Shown: positions 35,885 to 44,971 of the stretch, one piece after another
Numbering within the stretch: the first letter of the stretch is position 1
How the letters are laid out: every line of letters starts with the position of its first letter
Position numbers and translations under genes: made by a program
The notes under the pieces: model-generated
What the model was told of the DNA's origin: nothing
Database searches by the model: none
What the model saw: the letters and a program-made list of their open reading frames with translations, nothing else
Source of the DNA: an uncultured Clostridia bacterium
GTDB lineage: Bacteria > Bacillota > Clostridia > Saccharofermentanales > Saccharofermentanaceae
Assembly: GCA_947304405.1 (NCBI GenBank)
Contig: CAMZBB010000001.1
Location: 36,023-100,022 of the forward strand
Direction of reading: 5' to 3'
Length of the DNA: 64,000 bases

Positions 35885-36760
35885 TCAGTTGAAATATTTG
35901 AAATACGAATCCGGTATCTTGACTTCAAATTCCACGGAATGTTCAGGGACTCTCTTCTCTTCGGGCGGAAGATTCGAGAAGTCGCCGTACATCTCATTCA
36001 GAAAAACATCAGCATTCTTGAGGACCATAAGTCTTGTGCCTCTGAAATCCGCATAAGTATAACCCTCGTCATACTTCTGCTTGTTGAAACGCCTCTTAGT
36101 CTCGTACATCCTTGACGTAAACCTCGTATATATCCCGGAACCTTTTGCATTGCCGAGGCGGACGATGGAATCGTTCAGATCCCATACATCCCTTTTCCCG
36201 ATATAGATGTTTGCAATGAATTTTCCGATCCCGCCAAGGACATATCGCAATGTTCTCTTTGCGCCGGAGTACTCTGTCCTTCTGTGGTTTTTTGTTCCCT
36301 GATTCGCGAAATGGCATCTGAGCATGTAAGTCATGTTCTTCTTATGCTTGAAGAGGAACTTGCTCTTCGGCATCTCGTCGTTGATAAACAGATCGATGAA
36401 CTTGTCCGTGCCTGCGTATTTGGGAATAGTTACCCTGTCGAGGAAAGACAGCTTGAACATCTTTATTTCCGTGGTATGACCGATACATGCGCGGATCTTG
36501 TCATATTCCTCTCTCGTAACCATTACGTCGGCGTCATCGTCCCAGGGAATGAAGTCTCCGTGCCTTAACACGCCGAGAAGCGTACCGTCTCCAAGCGAAT
36601 ATGATATGCCTTTTTCGGAACAGAACTTGTCAAAAGCGACAAGTATCTCCAGAAGAGCGTCATGGTTTTCCTTAAGGCCATACTTCTCTTCATAGTGCCC
36701 GACTTCACTGTAAGGATAGGGAACTTCCATTTTATCCGTTTCCTCCGTTTTATCCCTCAA
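35885..36760 (-). CDS. LicD-family phosphotransferase (2)
   Basis: ISYSLGDGTLLGVLRHGDFIPWDDDADVMVTREEYDKI. Confidence 0.92.
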   Translation of the reverse strand: MRDKTEETDKMEVPYPYSEVGHYEEKYGLKENHDALLEILVAFDKFCSEKGISYSLGDGTLLGVLRHGDFIPWDDDADVMVTREEYDKIRACIGHTTEIKMFKLSFLDRVTIPKYAGTDKFIDLFINDEMPKSKFLFKHKKNMTYMLRCHFANQGTKNHRRTEYSGAKRTLRYVLGGIGKFIANIYIGKRDVWDLNDSIVRLGNAKGSGIYTRFTSRMYETKRRFNKQKYDEGYTYADFRGTRLMVLKNADVFLNEMYGDFSNLPPEEKRVPEHSVEFEVKIPDSYFKYFN

Positions 36761-36761
36761 C

Positions 36762-37532
36762 TTAAATGTATTCGCCCGCCGTGATCCTGAATGTGCTTCC
36801 TGTCATCATGGAAGAAGCATCAGACATCAGATAGACAAGTGCTTCCGTAAAGTCAGAATATTCACACATGCGCCCCATCGGGAGTATGCCGGCGGCACGC
36901 TTTTTCAGATCTTCAACGCTCTCGCCCTGGCTTATCCTGAGGCTGACTTCACCTTCAGTGGCAGTCCAGCCCAGAGTCAGATAGTTACAGCGTATATGTT
37001 CATCCGCATACTGATGCGCAATGTGTTCGTTAAGTATCCTCAATACGCCTTTCGTCATCGCATAAGCCGCCCTGTCCTTCTGACCGCCCCATGCGTGCGC
37101 AGAACCCGTGAGGACAATGCTTCCGCCGCCGTTCTTCCTCATGTAATTGACGGCAGACTGACAGCAGAAAAAAGCCGCCTTGTAATTCACGGAAGTAACA
37201 AGATCGAATGTCTCCTCGTCACATGTGTCAAGCGGACTTACCGGCGTGATTCCGGCATAGTTAAAAAATCCGTCGATCTTCCCGAACTTCTCGTAAGCGA
37301 CGTCGAACAGATGCTTGCAATCTTCAACCTTGAGCAGATCCGTATGAACGAAAACGGCATCAGATCCATTGTCCCGGATAAATGCAGCCGTCTCTTCGCC
37401 GGCTGATTCATCGCGGCCGCCTATGACGACCTTGGCGCCTTCCTGTCCTGCAACTTTTGCGAAAGCATTTCCAACGCCTTTTGTTCCGCCTGAAATAACG
37501 ATCACTTTATCTTTCAAACGCTTGTTTTCCAT
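36762..37532 (-). CDS. Short-chain dehydrogenase/reductase
   Basis: VIVISGGTKGVGNAFAK, NYAGITPV, YAMTKG; start set at MENKRLKDKV. Confidence 0.9.
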   Translation of the reverse strand: MENKRLKDKVIVISGGTKGVGNAFAKVAGQEGAKVVIGGRDESAGEETAAFIRDNGSDAVFVHTDLLKVEDCKHLFDVAYEKFGKIDGFFNYAGITPVSPLDTCDEETFDLVTSVNYKAAFFCCQSAVNYMRKNGGGSIVLTGSAHAWGGQKDRAAYAMTKGVLRILNEHIAHQYADEHIRCNYLTLGWTATEGEVSLRISQGESVEDLKKRAAGILPMGRMCEYSDFTEALVYLMSDASSMMTGSTFRITAGEYI

Positions 37533-37573
37533 CTGCAAGACCTCTCTTTCAAACGATTTGCTCTTTTGCCCCG

Positions 37574-38866
37574 TCACGAAAGCTCCAATGCCTTATCGAC
37601 ATCAAATCCTTTAAGGAGCAGGTTGTTGCCGTTCTCATCAAGTACCTTGACGGTATCCATGTAATGCTTAAGAGCTTCAGCCAATCCGGCCTTGCTGTCG
37701 CAAACGAGATACATGCGTGTAAGCACCTGCTTTTCGTTGCCTATCCATTCAGGCAGTACGGTATCTCCTTCATGGAGCCTTACGATATTTGCGACGACAC
37801 GCTCATCCTTGTCCAGTTCATCAAGACCTTCTATCTTCGCGATCTTGCCCTGCTTTAACAGGAACCAGAGAGTAGCAGCCCACTTTCCGCGGAGTTTTGT
37901 ATCGTCTTCCTTTTCGAGATCGATATCGCCCTCCGAACCCGTAAGAGCGAAACGGATAAGCATCTCACGCTGATCAAAGCCGTGGATGGCCTTCATGAGA
38001 AGATGAGGTGCCTCGCCCTGGAGTCTGAAGCCTGTATCATACACATAGAACTCGCCGTTCTCATAGAATCCCGAAAGCATGAGAACGCCGTTCTCTATTC
38101 CGATCTCCTTGAAAAGCTTCAGCGCATTCGGATGCATCTTCTCGAAATACTCATCAAGATGCTTGGAAGGATAAGTGCCGCCGAGGCAGACGCGTGAAAG
38201 GCCAGGCTGCTCATCAGTCGTGTAACGGTCATAGATGCAGGATGCGGAGCAGTATCCGTCCTTGAACGTGTAGTACATTCCCATGTCATCGCACTGCATG
38301 TAACGCTCAACGATAAAACGCTTTGAATGGCTGTGTTCAAGCGCGACCTCAACGCCTTTCCTCAATTCATCCTCGTTGTATGCCACGGTCATGCCGACAC
38401 CGCCGCCGTTATCGACCGGCTTTACCATGACGGGATACTTTATCGCCGCCAGATCTTCAGCTTTCATATCAGCGTCAAGCTTGTACTCCGGGATGCCGTG
38501 GACTCCGTAACGCTCGCATGTGGCCTTGAAAACATCCTTAAAGGAAAAGACGTCAACGATCTTCTGCGTTGCATAGCAAGGGAGTCCGAGCGTGTCACAG
38601 ACCTTGCAGTACATGGGGACCAGAATATCCGCAACACCGACAAGCACGCCATCAACATTTTCATCTTTTGCTATCTTGATGACCGCATCGGTATCAAGAC
38701 CTTCAAAAGTATATTTCTTCCATGCATATGCCTTGGCAGCATCATTCTCTCGCGCGGATGCAACGATAGTCTTGATGCCCCAGCTGTTTGCTATCTCAAC
38801 AAGCGGGATAGTCTCGGGATTGCCGCCCAGGATCAGAAGTTTCTTTCCTTCAAATTCGCTCTTCAT
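37574..38866 (-). CDS. ATP-grasp domain ligase
   Basis: LLILGGNPETIPLVEIANSWGIKTIVAS, YPVMVKPVDNGGGVGMTVAYNEDEL, FIVERYMQ, YVYDTGFRLQGEAPHLLM. Confidence 0.88.
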   Translation of the reverse strand: MKSEFEGKKLLILGGNPETIPLVEIANSWGIKTIVASARENDAAKAYAWKKYTFEGLDTDAVIKIAKDENVDGVLVGVADILVPMYCKVCDTLGLPCYATQKIVDVFSFKDVFKATCERYGVHGIPEYKLDADMKAEDLAAIKYPVMVKPVDNGGGVGMTVAYNEDELRKGVEVALEHSHSKRFIVERYMQCDDMGMYYTFKDGYCSASCIYDRYTTDEQPGLSRVCLGGTYPSKHLDEYFEKMHPNALKLFKEIGIENGVLMLSGFYENGEFYVYDTGFRLQGEAPHLLMKAIHGFDQREMLIRFALTGSEGDIDLEKEDDTKLRGKWAATLWFLLKQGKIAKIEGLDELDKDERVVANIVRLHEGDTVLPEWIGNEKQVLTRMYLVCDSKAGLAEALKHYMDTVKVLDENGNNLLLKGFDVDKALELS

Positions 38867-38894
38867 TTTTCGTCCTTTCCAACGCTTCTTTGCG

Positions 38895-39665
38895 TCATCC
38901 TTTTACACCGGATAATCTGAATTCCTCACCCTGCCTCATAAGCAGGACAGGAAGTTTTTTCTCGCACATAAGATCATAAAACTGTTTTAAGTCACCGCCG
39001 TGCGAAGCACACATGCCGTAATGACAGGGGATCGTGATCCCGGGATTCAGTTTTTCCGCCAGCTTGGCCGTGTCTTCGCCGTCCATATTCCCGTACATTC
39101 CGTTGATCGGACTGATAAGAACATCGAGAGGCTGAGGTATCTCACCTGTCCTGTCGAGCCTTAAGCAGCTGTCACCGACCTCATAGATGGTCTTTCCGTC
39201 GACTTTCACGACAACACCGACAGCATCTGGCGCTCCCTCTCCGTGATCGCAATTAACGAAGGTGATATCAAAGTCGCCTGCGATCTTTCTGTCGCCGGGT
39301 CTCACATAAGTTACGGAAGAAGCGAAATGGTCAATGTTAGTCTGTTTGACCAGTTTCTCGCAATCAACCGAACAGTAAAGTTCTGCGCCGTTACTGACGA
39401 TCTCGGGAACTGCTTCGATATCGAAATGATCCAGATGAGGATGAGTACATATAACCACGTCAAACGTAAGATCGGAAGGCTCCAATATCTGAGGAAGGAG
39501 TCTCTTGAATCCGATGTGGCCCTCAAACGGTTCAACGCAATTGGACAGATAAAGATCGATGGCCAGGAGCTGTCCGGAGCTGCTCTTGATGATAAAGCCG
39601 GACTGTCCCAAACTAAAAACAGAAGGGCCGGTTGACGTCAGAACTCTTGTTGCGAAATCAAGCAT
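38895..39665 (-). CDS. MBL-fold metallohydrolase, UlaG-like
   Basis: SVFSLGQSGFIIKSSSGQLLAIDLYLSN, CTHPHLDHFD, IYEVGDS, ITIPCHYGM. Confidence 0.85.
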   Translation of the reverse strand: MLDFATRVLTSTGPSVFSLGQSGFIIKSSSGQLLAIDLYLSNCVEPFEGHIGFKRLLPQILEPSDLTFDVVICTHPHLDHFDIEAVPEIVSNGAELYCSVDCEKLVKQTNIDHFASSVTYVRPGDRKIAGDFDITFVNCDHGEGAPDAVGVVVKVDGKTIYEVGDSCLRLDRTGEIPQPLDVLISPINGMYGNMDGEDTAKLAEKLNPGITIPCHYGMCASHGGDLKQFYDLMCEKKLPVLLMRQGEEFRLSGVKG

Positions 39666-39677
39666 TTTCAGTACTCC

Positions 39678-40901
39678 TTATCTGTTTTTCTCCTCAGCCG
39701 CAATGGCATCAACATCGAGGAAACGGTTTAACAGGTCTTCCCTGTCCTCAGGTACGGCGACAGTAAGTATCTTCGCGCCGTCTGCCCCTAAGCCGGTCAG
39801 TCTGTCTTTTATCTTACCCGCGACCAGACTGTCAACGGTCGCGATGAGAATGTAATCGTATGAAAGGTCCGAAATGCTTTCGACCGGATCAACGTCAAGG
39901 CAGCATCTCCTGTATTCCCAATAGTCGTCATCGATCCAGGAAACTACCCTGCAATGATTCAATTCACCGAATCTTTTCACAAGCTGCTGACCGAATGTGC
40001 CGGCACTATATACGACGACGTCTTTGCCGTAATACGAAGGATCGAAAGGCGAATAATCTTCATGAGGCAGCCTTCCGCCGGAACGCATTATCGCAATGGA
40101 AAGGATGTAATCTATAACCTGCTTTTTGATACCCAGTTCCCTGTCCGTCCTGTCACTCCACTTCGTCAGGTAATCGAAAAGATACTTCAGTTTCTGGGCC
40201 TCGTTGCTGTATCCGCTGCTCTGTTTGAGCATGGAGTCTTCGCGCTGGCGGTAGTGGTAAGAGGTGTTATCGATGACCGCAACGCGTGAACAGTTAAGAA
40301 GCGCAGGATAAGTAACAGCAGCATCTTCACCGATCCCTATCCTGTCATCAACGCCAAGCTGGGGTTCTGTGAGTATCCCGCGTTTGAACAGTTTGTTCCA
40401 TACGTAGGTCGAAATGCCGGGACGGTAATAGGTCCCGAATGAAGCCATGGACTTCCACAGATCCTTAAGCTTTTCGCCTTCGTATATCCCGGAAGGAAGA
40501 TAATTGGTAAAGGTTGCGGACTTGGAAAACAATTCACGCGTGAATCCGGCACAGACCATATCCGCATCATTGTCCACTGCTGCCTTATAGAGTTCCCCGA
40601 TAAGATCCGGTCCTATCCAATCATCACCGTCAACATAAGTGATGTACTCGCCTTTGGATTCCTTAAGGCCGGATTTGCGTGCAGACACCAGGCCGCCGTT
40701 GGTCTTGTGGATAACCTTGATCCTGGGATCTTTTGAACTGTATAGATCGCATATCTCAGCGCATCTGTCTTTCCCGCCGTCATCCACTAAGATGATCTCG
40801 AGATTCTTATATGTCTGGTTAATGATGCTTTCAATGCATAGACCGACATACCTGTCGATCATGTAGATCGGAACGATAACGCTTATCAACGGCTGATCCA
40901 T
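39678..40901 (-). CDS. GT2-family glycosyltransferase with C-terminal Rossmann-like domain
   Basis: ISVIVPIYMIDRYVGLCIESIINQTYKNLEIILVDDGGKDRC...; C-term YGKDVVVYSAGTFGQQLVKRF...WIDDDYWEYRRCCLDVDP...YDYILIAT. Confidence 0.9.
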   Translation of the reverse strand: MDQPLISVIVPIYMIDRYVGLCIESIINQTYKNLEIILVDDGGKDRCAEICDLYSSKDPRIKVIHKTNGGLVSARKSGLKESKGEYITYVDGDDWIGPDLIGELYKAAVDNDADMVCAGFTRELFSKSATFTNYLPSGIYEGEKLKDLWKSMASFGTYYRPGISTYVWNKLFKRGILTEPQLGVDDRIGIGEDAAVTYPALLNCSRVAVIDNTSYHYRQREDSMLKQSSGYSNEAQKLKYLFDYLTKWSDRTDRELGIKKQVIDYILSIAIMRSGGRLPHEDYSPFDPSYYGKDVVVYSAGTFGQQLVKRFGELNHCRVVSWIDDDYWEYRRCCLDVDPVESISDLSYDYILIATVDSLVAGKIKDRLTGLGADGAKILTVAVPEDREDLLNRFLDVDAIAAEEKNR

Positions 40902-40918
40902 CACAATCTCCTTCCGAT

Positions 40919-41602
40919 TCACTCTCTCGGCGTTCTGCCTTTGCTCCTGCAGTAATCACGGAAATCCTCCATGGTCGCTGCTGTCTCTGAACTGATGCCT
41001 TCATGTTTGAAGACCGTTTTCACGGTATCAAGAATAATTCGACAGTCGCCGAGGAAAGTAATGCGGGATGCATAATCAACATCCATCTGAAACTTATCAT
41101 CCCAATCCACGGTGTTTCTTCCGTGAGCCTGTGCATAACCCGTAAGGCCCGGTCTGACGTCGTGGCGCTTACGCTGGTCTTCCGTGTACCACGGCAGATA
41201 GTACACATGAAGCGGTCTGGGGCCTACGATCGACATGTCACCTTTGATTATGTTGATCAGCTCTGGGAGTTCATCAAGGGACGTCGCGCGAAGCTTCTTG
41301 CCAAACCCTGTAAGTCTGACCTCATCGGGAAGAAGATTGCCGTCACTGTCACGTGCATCGGTCATGGTGCGGAACTTATAGACTTTGAAAGGCTTCTCGT
41401 TTCTTCCTGCTCTCGTTTGGCAGAAGATTATCGGAGAACCGAGTTTGATCCTGACAAGAATGGCAGTTACCAGAAGGACCGGCGATAAGACGATAAATGC
41501 AAGTGTCGACAAAAACGCGTCCAAAGCCCTTTTGACAAGACGCTCATAAGGTCCGTATGACTTATGTTTTGCTCTAACCTCTGTCTCCATCACTAAATCC
41601 AT
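40919..41602 (-). CDS. Initiating undecaprenyl-phosphate sugar phosphotransferase (WcaJ/PglC type)
   Basis: VKRALDAFLSTLAFIVLSPVLLVTAILVRIKLGSPIIFCQTRAGRNEKPFKVYKFRTM, SLDELPELINIIKGDMSIVGPRPL, RHDVRPGLTGYAQ. Confidence 0.93.
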   Translation of the reverse strand: MDLVMETEVRAKHKSYGPYERLVKRALDAFLSTLAFIVLSPVLLVTAILVRIKLGSPIIFCQTRAGRNEKPFKVYKFRTMTDARDSDGNLLPDEVRLTGFGKKLRATSLDELPELINIIKGDMSIVGPRPLHVYYLPWYTEDQRKRHDVRPGLTGYAQAHGRNTVDWDDKFQMDVDYASRITFLGDCRIILDTVKTVFKHEGISSETAATMEDFRDYCRSKGRTPRE

Positions 41603-41612
41603 CTGCGGAAAA

Positions 41613-42908
41613 TCAACCGAAACATCTCTTGATTATCTCGATGATCCTGTCCTGCTGTTCTTCAGTCATCTTGTTGTCGCTCGGCAGACAAAGACCGCGT
41701 CTGAAAATATCAGAACCCGTATCTGAAGTCATAACGCCGTCTTTACTTGCCAAACCGGCTCTCGTGATAAAGTCGTGGGACCTGTAGATCGGCTGCATGT
41801 GCATGGGTTTCCAGATCGGACGTCCTTCGGCATTGAAGGCAGCCAAAGCACCGAGGATCTCACCCGGGCAACTCTTACCCGCTTCGCTCGTCCAATGCTC
41901 ATCAAGATCACCGCGCTCAACATATTCCATGGCTTCGGGATCGATGGTGAGACAGCTCAGCCAGAAATTAGGAATGCTCTTTTCCCTGTCCCACGGATTC
42001 ATCTTAACCGGAAGACCCGCAAGGCCACGCTCATAGCGCTCCCAGATCTTTCTTTTCTGGCTGATGTGTTCATCAAGATAAGGAAGCTGGCCTCTGACGA
42101 CGCCTGCCACGATATTGCTCATCCTGTAGTTATAACCAAGCTCTTCATGCTGGTACCATGCTGCGGGCTCGCGGCTCTGCGTGGACCATTTACGGACTTT
42201 GTCCGCATCTTCCTTGCTGTTGGTAAGGAACATTCCTCCGGCAGATCCGGTGATTATCTTGTTTCCGTTAAATGATATGCAGCTGTACTGGCCAAGCGTG
42301 CCTGTCTCGACCCACTTGCCGTCAAGTTTGTATTTCGCTCCGAGAGACTCGGCCGCGTCTTCGACGATCAAGGCTCCGTGAGCATCTGCGATACGCCTGA
42401 TCTCTTCCATCTTTCCGGGTGTTCCGTATAGATGCGCAAGAACGATAAGCTTAACGTCAGGATAGATCTCAAAGGCTTTCTCCAGGGATACGGGATCCAT
42501 GTTCCACGTATCAGGCTCAGTATCAATGAAAACGGCCTCGCCGTCCTCATAAGCGACCGGGTTTACCGTAGCGTCAAAAGTCATGTCAGAACAGAAGACT
42601 TTTCTGCCTTCCAGGACTCCGTGGTGTGCCTGCGGTATTCCATAAAGTTTTTCTCCGGCCAGTCTGACAGCCAGGTGCAGCGCAGCTGTTCCTGCTGAAA
42701 GACCTACAACGTAAGATATTCCGAGATAGGATGCTATGCCCTTCTCGACTTCGTTAATGTTCTGGCCTACTGTAGATACCCAGTTCGTCAGGATCGCGTC
42801 ATCGACCCATTTCTGCTCGTCTCCGTGCATGGTGGGAGATGACAGCCATACCTTTCCTTCAAACTTCTCGATACCCGCAAACCTCGGGTCTGTTAGAAAA
42901 TCGTGCAT
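41613..42908 (-). CDS. DegT/DnrJ/EryC1/StrS-family sugar aminotransferase
   Basis: YVVGLSAGTAALHLAVRL, FCSDMTFDATVNPVAYEDGEAVFIDTEPDTWNMDP, VEDAAESLGAKY, SFNGNKIITGSAGGMFLT. Confidence 0.9.
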   Translation of the reverse strand: MHDFLTDPRFAGIEKFEGKVWLSSPTMHGDEQKWVDDAILTNWVSTVGQNINEVEKGIASYLGISYVVGLSAGTAALHLAVRLAGEKLYGIPQAHHGVLEGRKVFCSDMTFDATVNPVAYEDGEAVFIDTEPDTWNMDPVSLEKAFEIYPDVKLIVLAHLYGTPGKMEEIRRIADAHGALIVEDAAESLGAKYKLDGKWVETGTLGQYSCISFNGNKIITGSAGGMFLTNSKEDADKVRKWSTQSREPAAWYQHEELGYNYRMSNIVAGVVRGQLPYLDEHISQKRKIWERYERGLAGLPVKMNPWDREKSIPNFWLSCLTIDPEAMEYVERGDLDEHWTSEAGKSCPGEILGALAAFNAEGRPIWKPMHMQPIYRSHDFITRAGLASKDGVMTSDTGSDIFRRGLCLPSDNKMTEEQQDRIIEIIKRCFG

Positions 42909-42941
42909 TGTTGTTCTTTGTCCTCAGACTCCGAACCGGCA

Positions 42942-44855
42942 TCAATATGTGCCGGCCTTATATGTCGGGACAACCTCCTGAACGTATTTCTTGATATTCT
43001 CGTCGTCTTCTTTACTGTCACGGTCGAGTTCATCGAGTTTTTTCTTAAACCACTCGTCATCCATATCGATCGGCTTTCCGATGAAGATGAGCTTGTTTGC
43101 AGTCGTCTGCATGCCTTCCTCTTCCATGAGCTTCTCTTCGTAAAGCTTCTCACCCGGACGAAGGCCCGTGTACTCGACCTTGATGTCAACATCGGGTCTG
43201 AGACCGGACAGTTTGATGAGGTTCCTGGCCATGTCATCGATCTTTACGGGCTCACCCATATCGAGAACGAATATCTCTCCGCCCTTCGCATAATAAGAGG
43301 CCTGAAGCACGAGAGAAACGGCTTCGGGGATCGTCATGAAGAATCTGGTAATGTCTTTATGGGTAACCGTAACAGGTCCGCCCTCGGCTATCTGCTTCTC
43401 GAAAAGAGGTATAACGGAACCGTTTGATCCCAGAACATTACCGAACCTGACGGCCACGAACGAAGTGCCGGGCGTCTCACGGTCCATCATCTGGATGATC
43501 ATCTCGCATATACGCTTTGTGGCGCCCATGATATTCGTAGGGTTAACGGCCTTGTCGGTCGAGATCAGAACGAACTTCTTTACGCCTGCTTCAGCAGCGG
43601 CCTTTGCGGTCTTGTATGTTCCCATTACGTTATTCTTGATGGCTTCGTTAGGGCTTTCCTCCATGAGAGGCACATGCTTATGTGCTGCCGCATGGAAAAC
43701 GATGTCGGGCTTATAGTCCTGCATTACCTTGGTGATCCTGTGGGTGTTGCGGACTGAACCGATAAGGGTGACAAGGTTCAGCTTCTTGCCCCTGTACTCT
43801 CTGAGGAGATCCTGCTGGATCTCGTAGGCATTGTTCTCATAGATGTCGAAAATGATGAGCATCTTAGGGTCATGTGATGCGATCTGACGGCAAAGCTCCG
43901 AACCGATAGAACCACCGCCGCCGGTGACCAGGACGGTCTTCCCCTTGATCATGTTGAATACTTCTTCGTTGTCGACCGTTATGGGGTCTCTTCCCAAAAG
44001 GTCCGTAAGATCAACGTTTCTGACTCCGGAAACGCTGACTTCGCCTTTTGCGAGCTGGTACACGCCCGGGATCGTTCTCAGTTTGCATCCCGTTTCCTTT
44101 GCAATGTTAAGGATCTGCTTACGGTTTGCGCCCGAAGCGGTAGGAATGGCGAAGATGATCGTGCCAATGTTGTATTCTGCGGCTTTTGAGATAATGTCGT
44201 TTCTTCCGCCTACGATGGGAACGCCAAACAGGGATCGGCCCTGCTTATTGATGTTGTCGTCAATGACGCAGACAGGCACGAGGGTTGTCTTTGTGGAATG
44301 CTGCAGTTCCTTGATAAGCACGGAACCGGCATCGCCGCCTCCGATGATCATGACTCTGTCAACATTGCTGTTCTTGTCTTTGGAGCCCATGCCCATGTCA
44401 TTGTTGACCTGCCTCATCAATCTGTAGGCAAATCTTATGAATGCATGGCCCACAGCCGAACCGACGGTGCCGACCATGTAGAACGAGATCGGCATTCTCT
44501 TCTGCAGTATCAGCGAAGAGATAACGATGAGCGGCGCAACTATCAGATATGCTTTAAGTATCAGGACGGCTTCTTCCATACTGACAAAACGCCAGATGCT
44601 GTGGTACAGGCGCACCACGTAGAAAGTCACCACAAGGAACACGCTCCATATCGGGAGCAGCAACAGATAACCGTTCAAAAACCTTTCGGGAATCTCCCTG
44701 AAAGAAAAATCAAATCTGAGCAGGAGAGCCAAAAAGAACGCTCCATACATAACGACTATGTCAAGCAGCATCACAACGATGGCGTTGCGGACCCATTTCT
44801 TGCCGGCAGCAAAATGGTGCGTCATAGCCGCATCTTTTTCATTATTCTTGGTCAC
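42942..44855 (-). CDS. Membrane-bound CapD/PglF-type nucleoside-diphosphate-sugar 4,6-dehydratase/epimerase
   Basis: 637 aa; N-terminal TMs, VMIIGGGDAGSVLIKEL, GKTVLVTGGGGSIGSELCRQIASHDPKMLIIFDIYENNAYEIQ, VFHAAAHKHVPLMEESPNEAIKNNV. Confidence 0.92.
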   Translation of the reverse strand: MTKNNEKDAAMTHHFAAGKKWVRNAIVVMLLDIVVMYGAFFLALLLRFDFSFREIPERFLNGYLLLLPIWSVFLVVTFYVVRLYHSIWRFVSMEEAVLILKAYLIVAPLIVISSLILQKRMPISFYMVGTVGSAVGHAFIRFAYRLMRQVNNDMGMGSKDKNSNVDRVMIIGGGDAGSVLIKELQHSTKTTLVPVCVIDDNINKQGRSLFGVPIVGGRNDIISKAAEYNIGTIIFAIPTASGANRKQILNIAKETGCKLRTIPGVYQLAKGEVSVSGVRNVDLTDLLGRDPITVDNEEVFNMIKGKTVLVTGGGGSIGSELCRQIASHDPKMLIIFDIYENNAYEIQQDLLREYRGKKLNLVTLIGSVRNTHRITKVMQDYKPDIVFHAAAHKHVPLMEESPNEAIKNNVMGTYKTAKAAAEAGVKKFVLISTDKAVNPTNIMGATKRICEMIIQMMDRETPGTSFVAVRFGNVLGSNGSVIPLFEKQIAEGGPVTVTHKDITRFFMTIPEAVSLVLQASYYAKGGEIFVLDMGEPVKIDDMARNLIKLSGLRPDVDIKVEYTGLRPGEKLYEEKLMEEEGMQTTANKLIFIGKPIDMDDEWFKKKLDELDRDSKEDDENIKKYVQEVVPTYKAGTY

Positions 44856-44971
44856 GAATCTTTCCTCATATTGTGTTTATCGTAATCCGGACCACTACAT
44901 GGTGGCCCTGACTATAAATAATACTACAAAGAGGCAAAATTTAATAATATAAATTAAAAAATGAATCGAAC

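Noticed and set aside
43924-44885. Plus-strand ORFs of 167 and 195 aa opposite the PglF-like gene
   Set aside because: Antisense to a strongly conserved NDP-sugar dehydratase frame.
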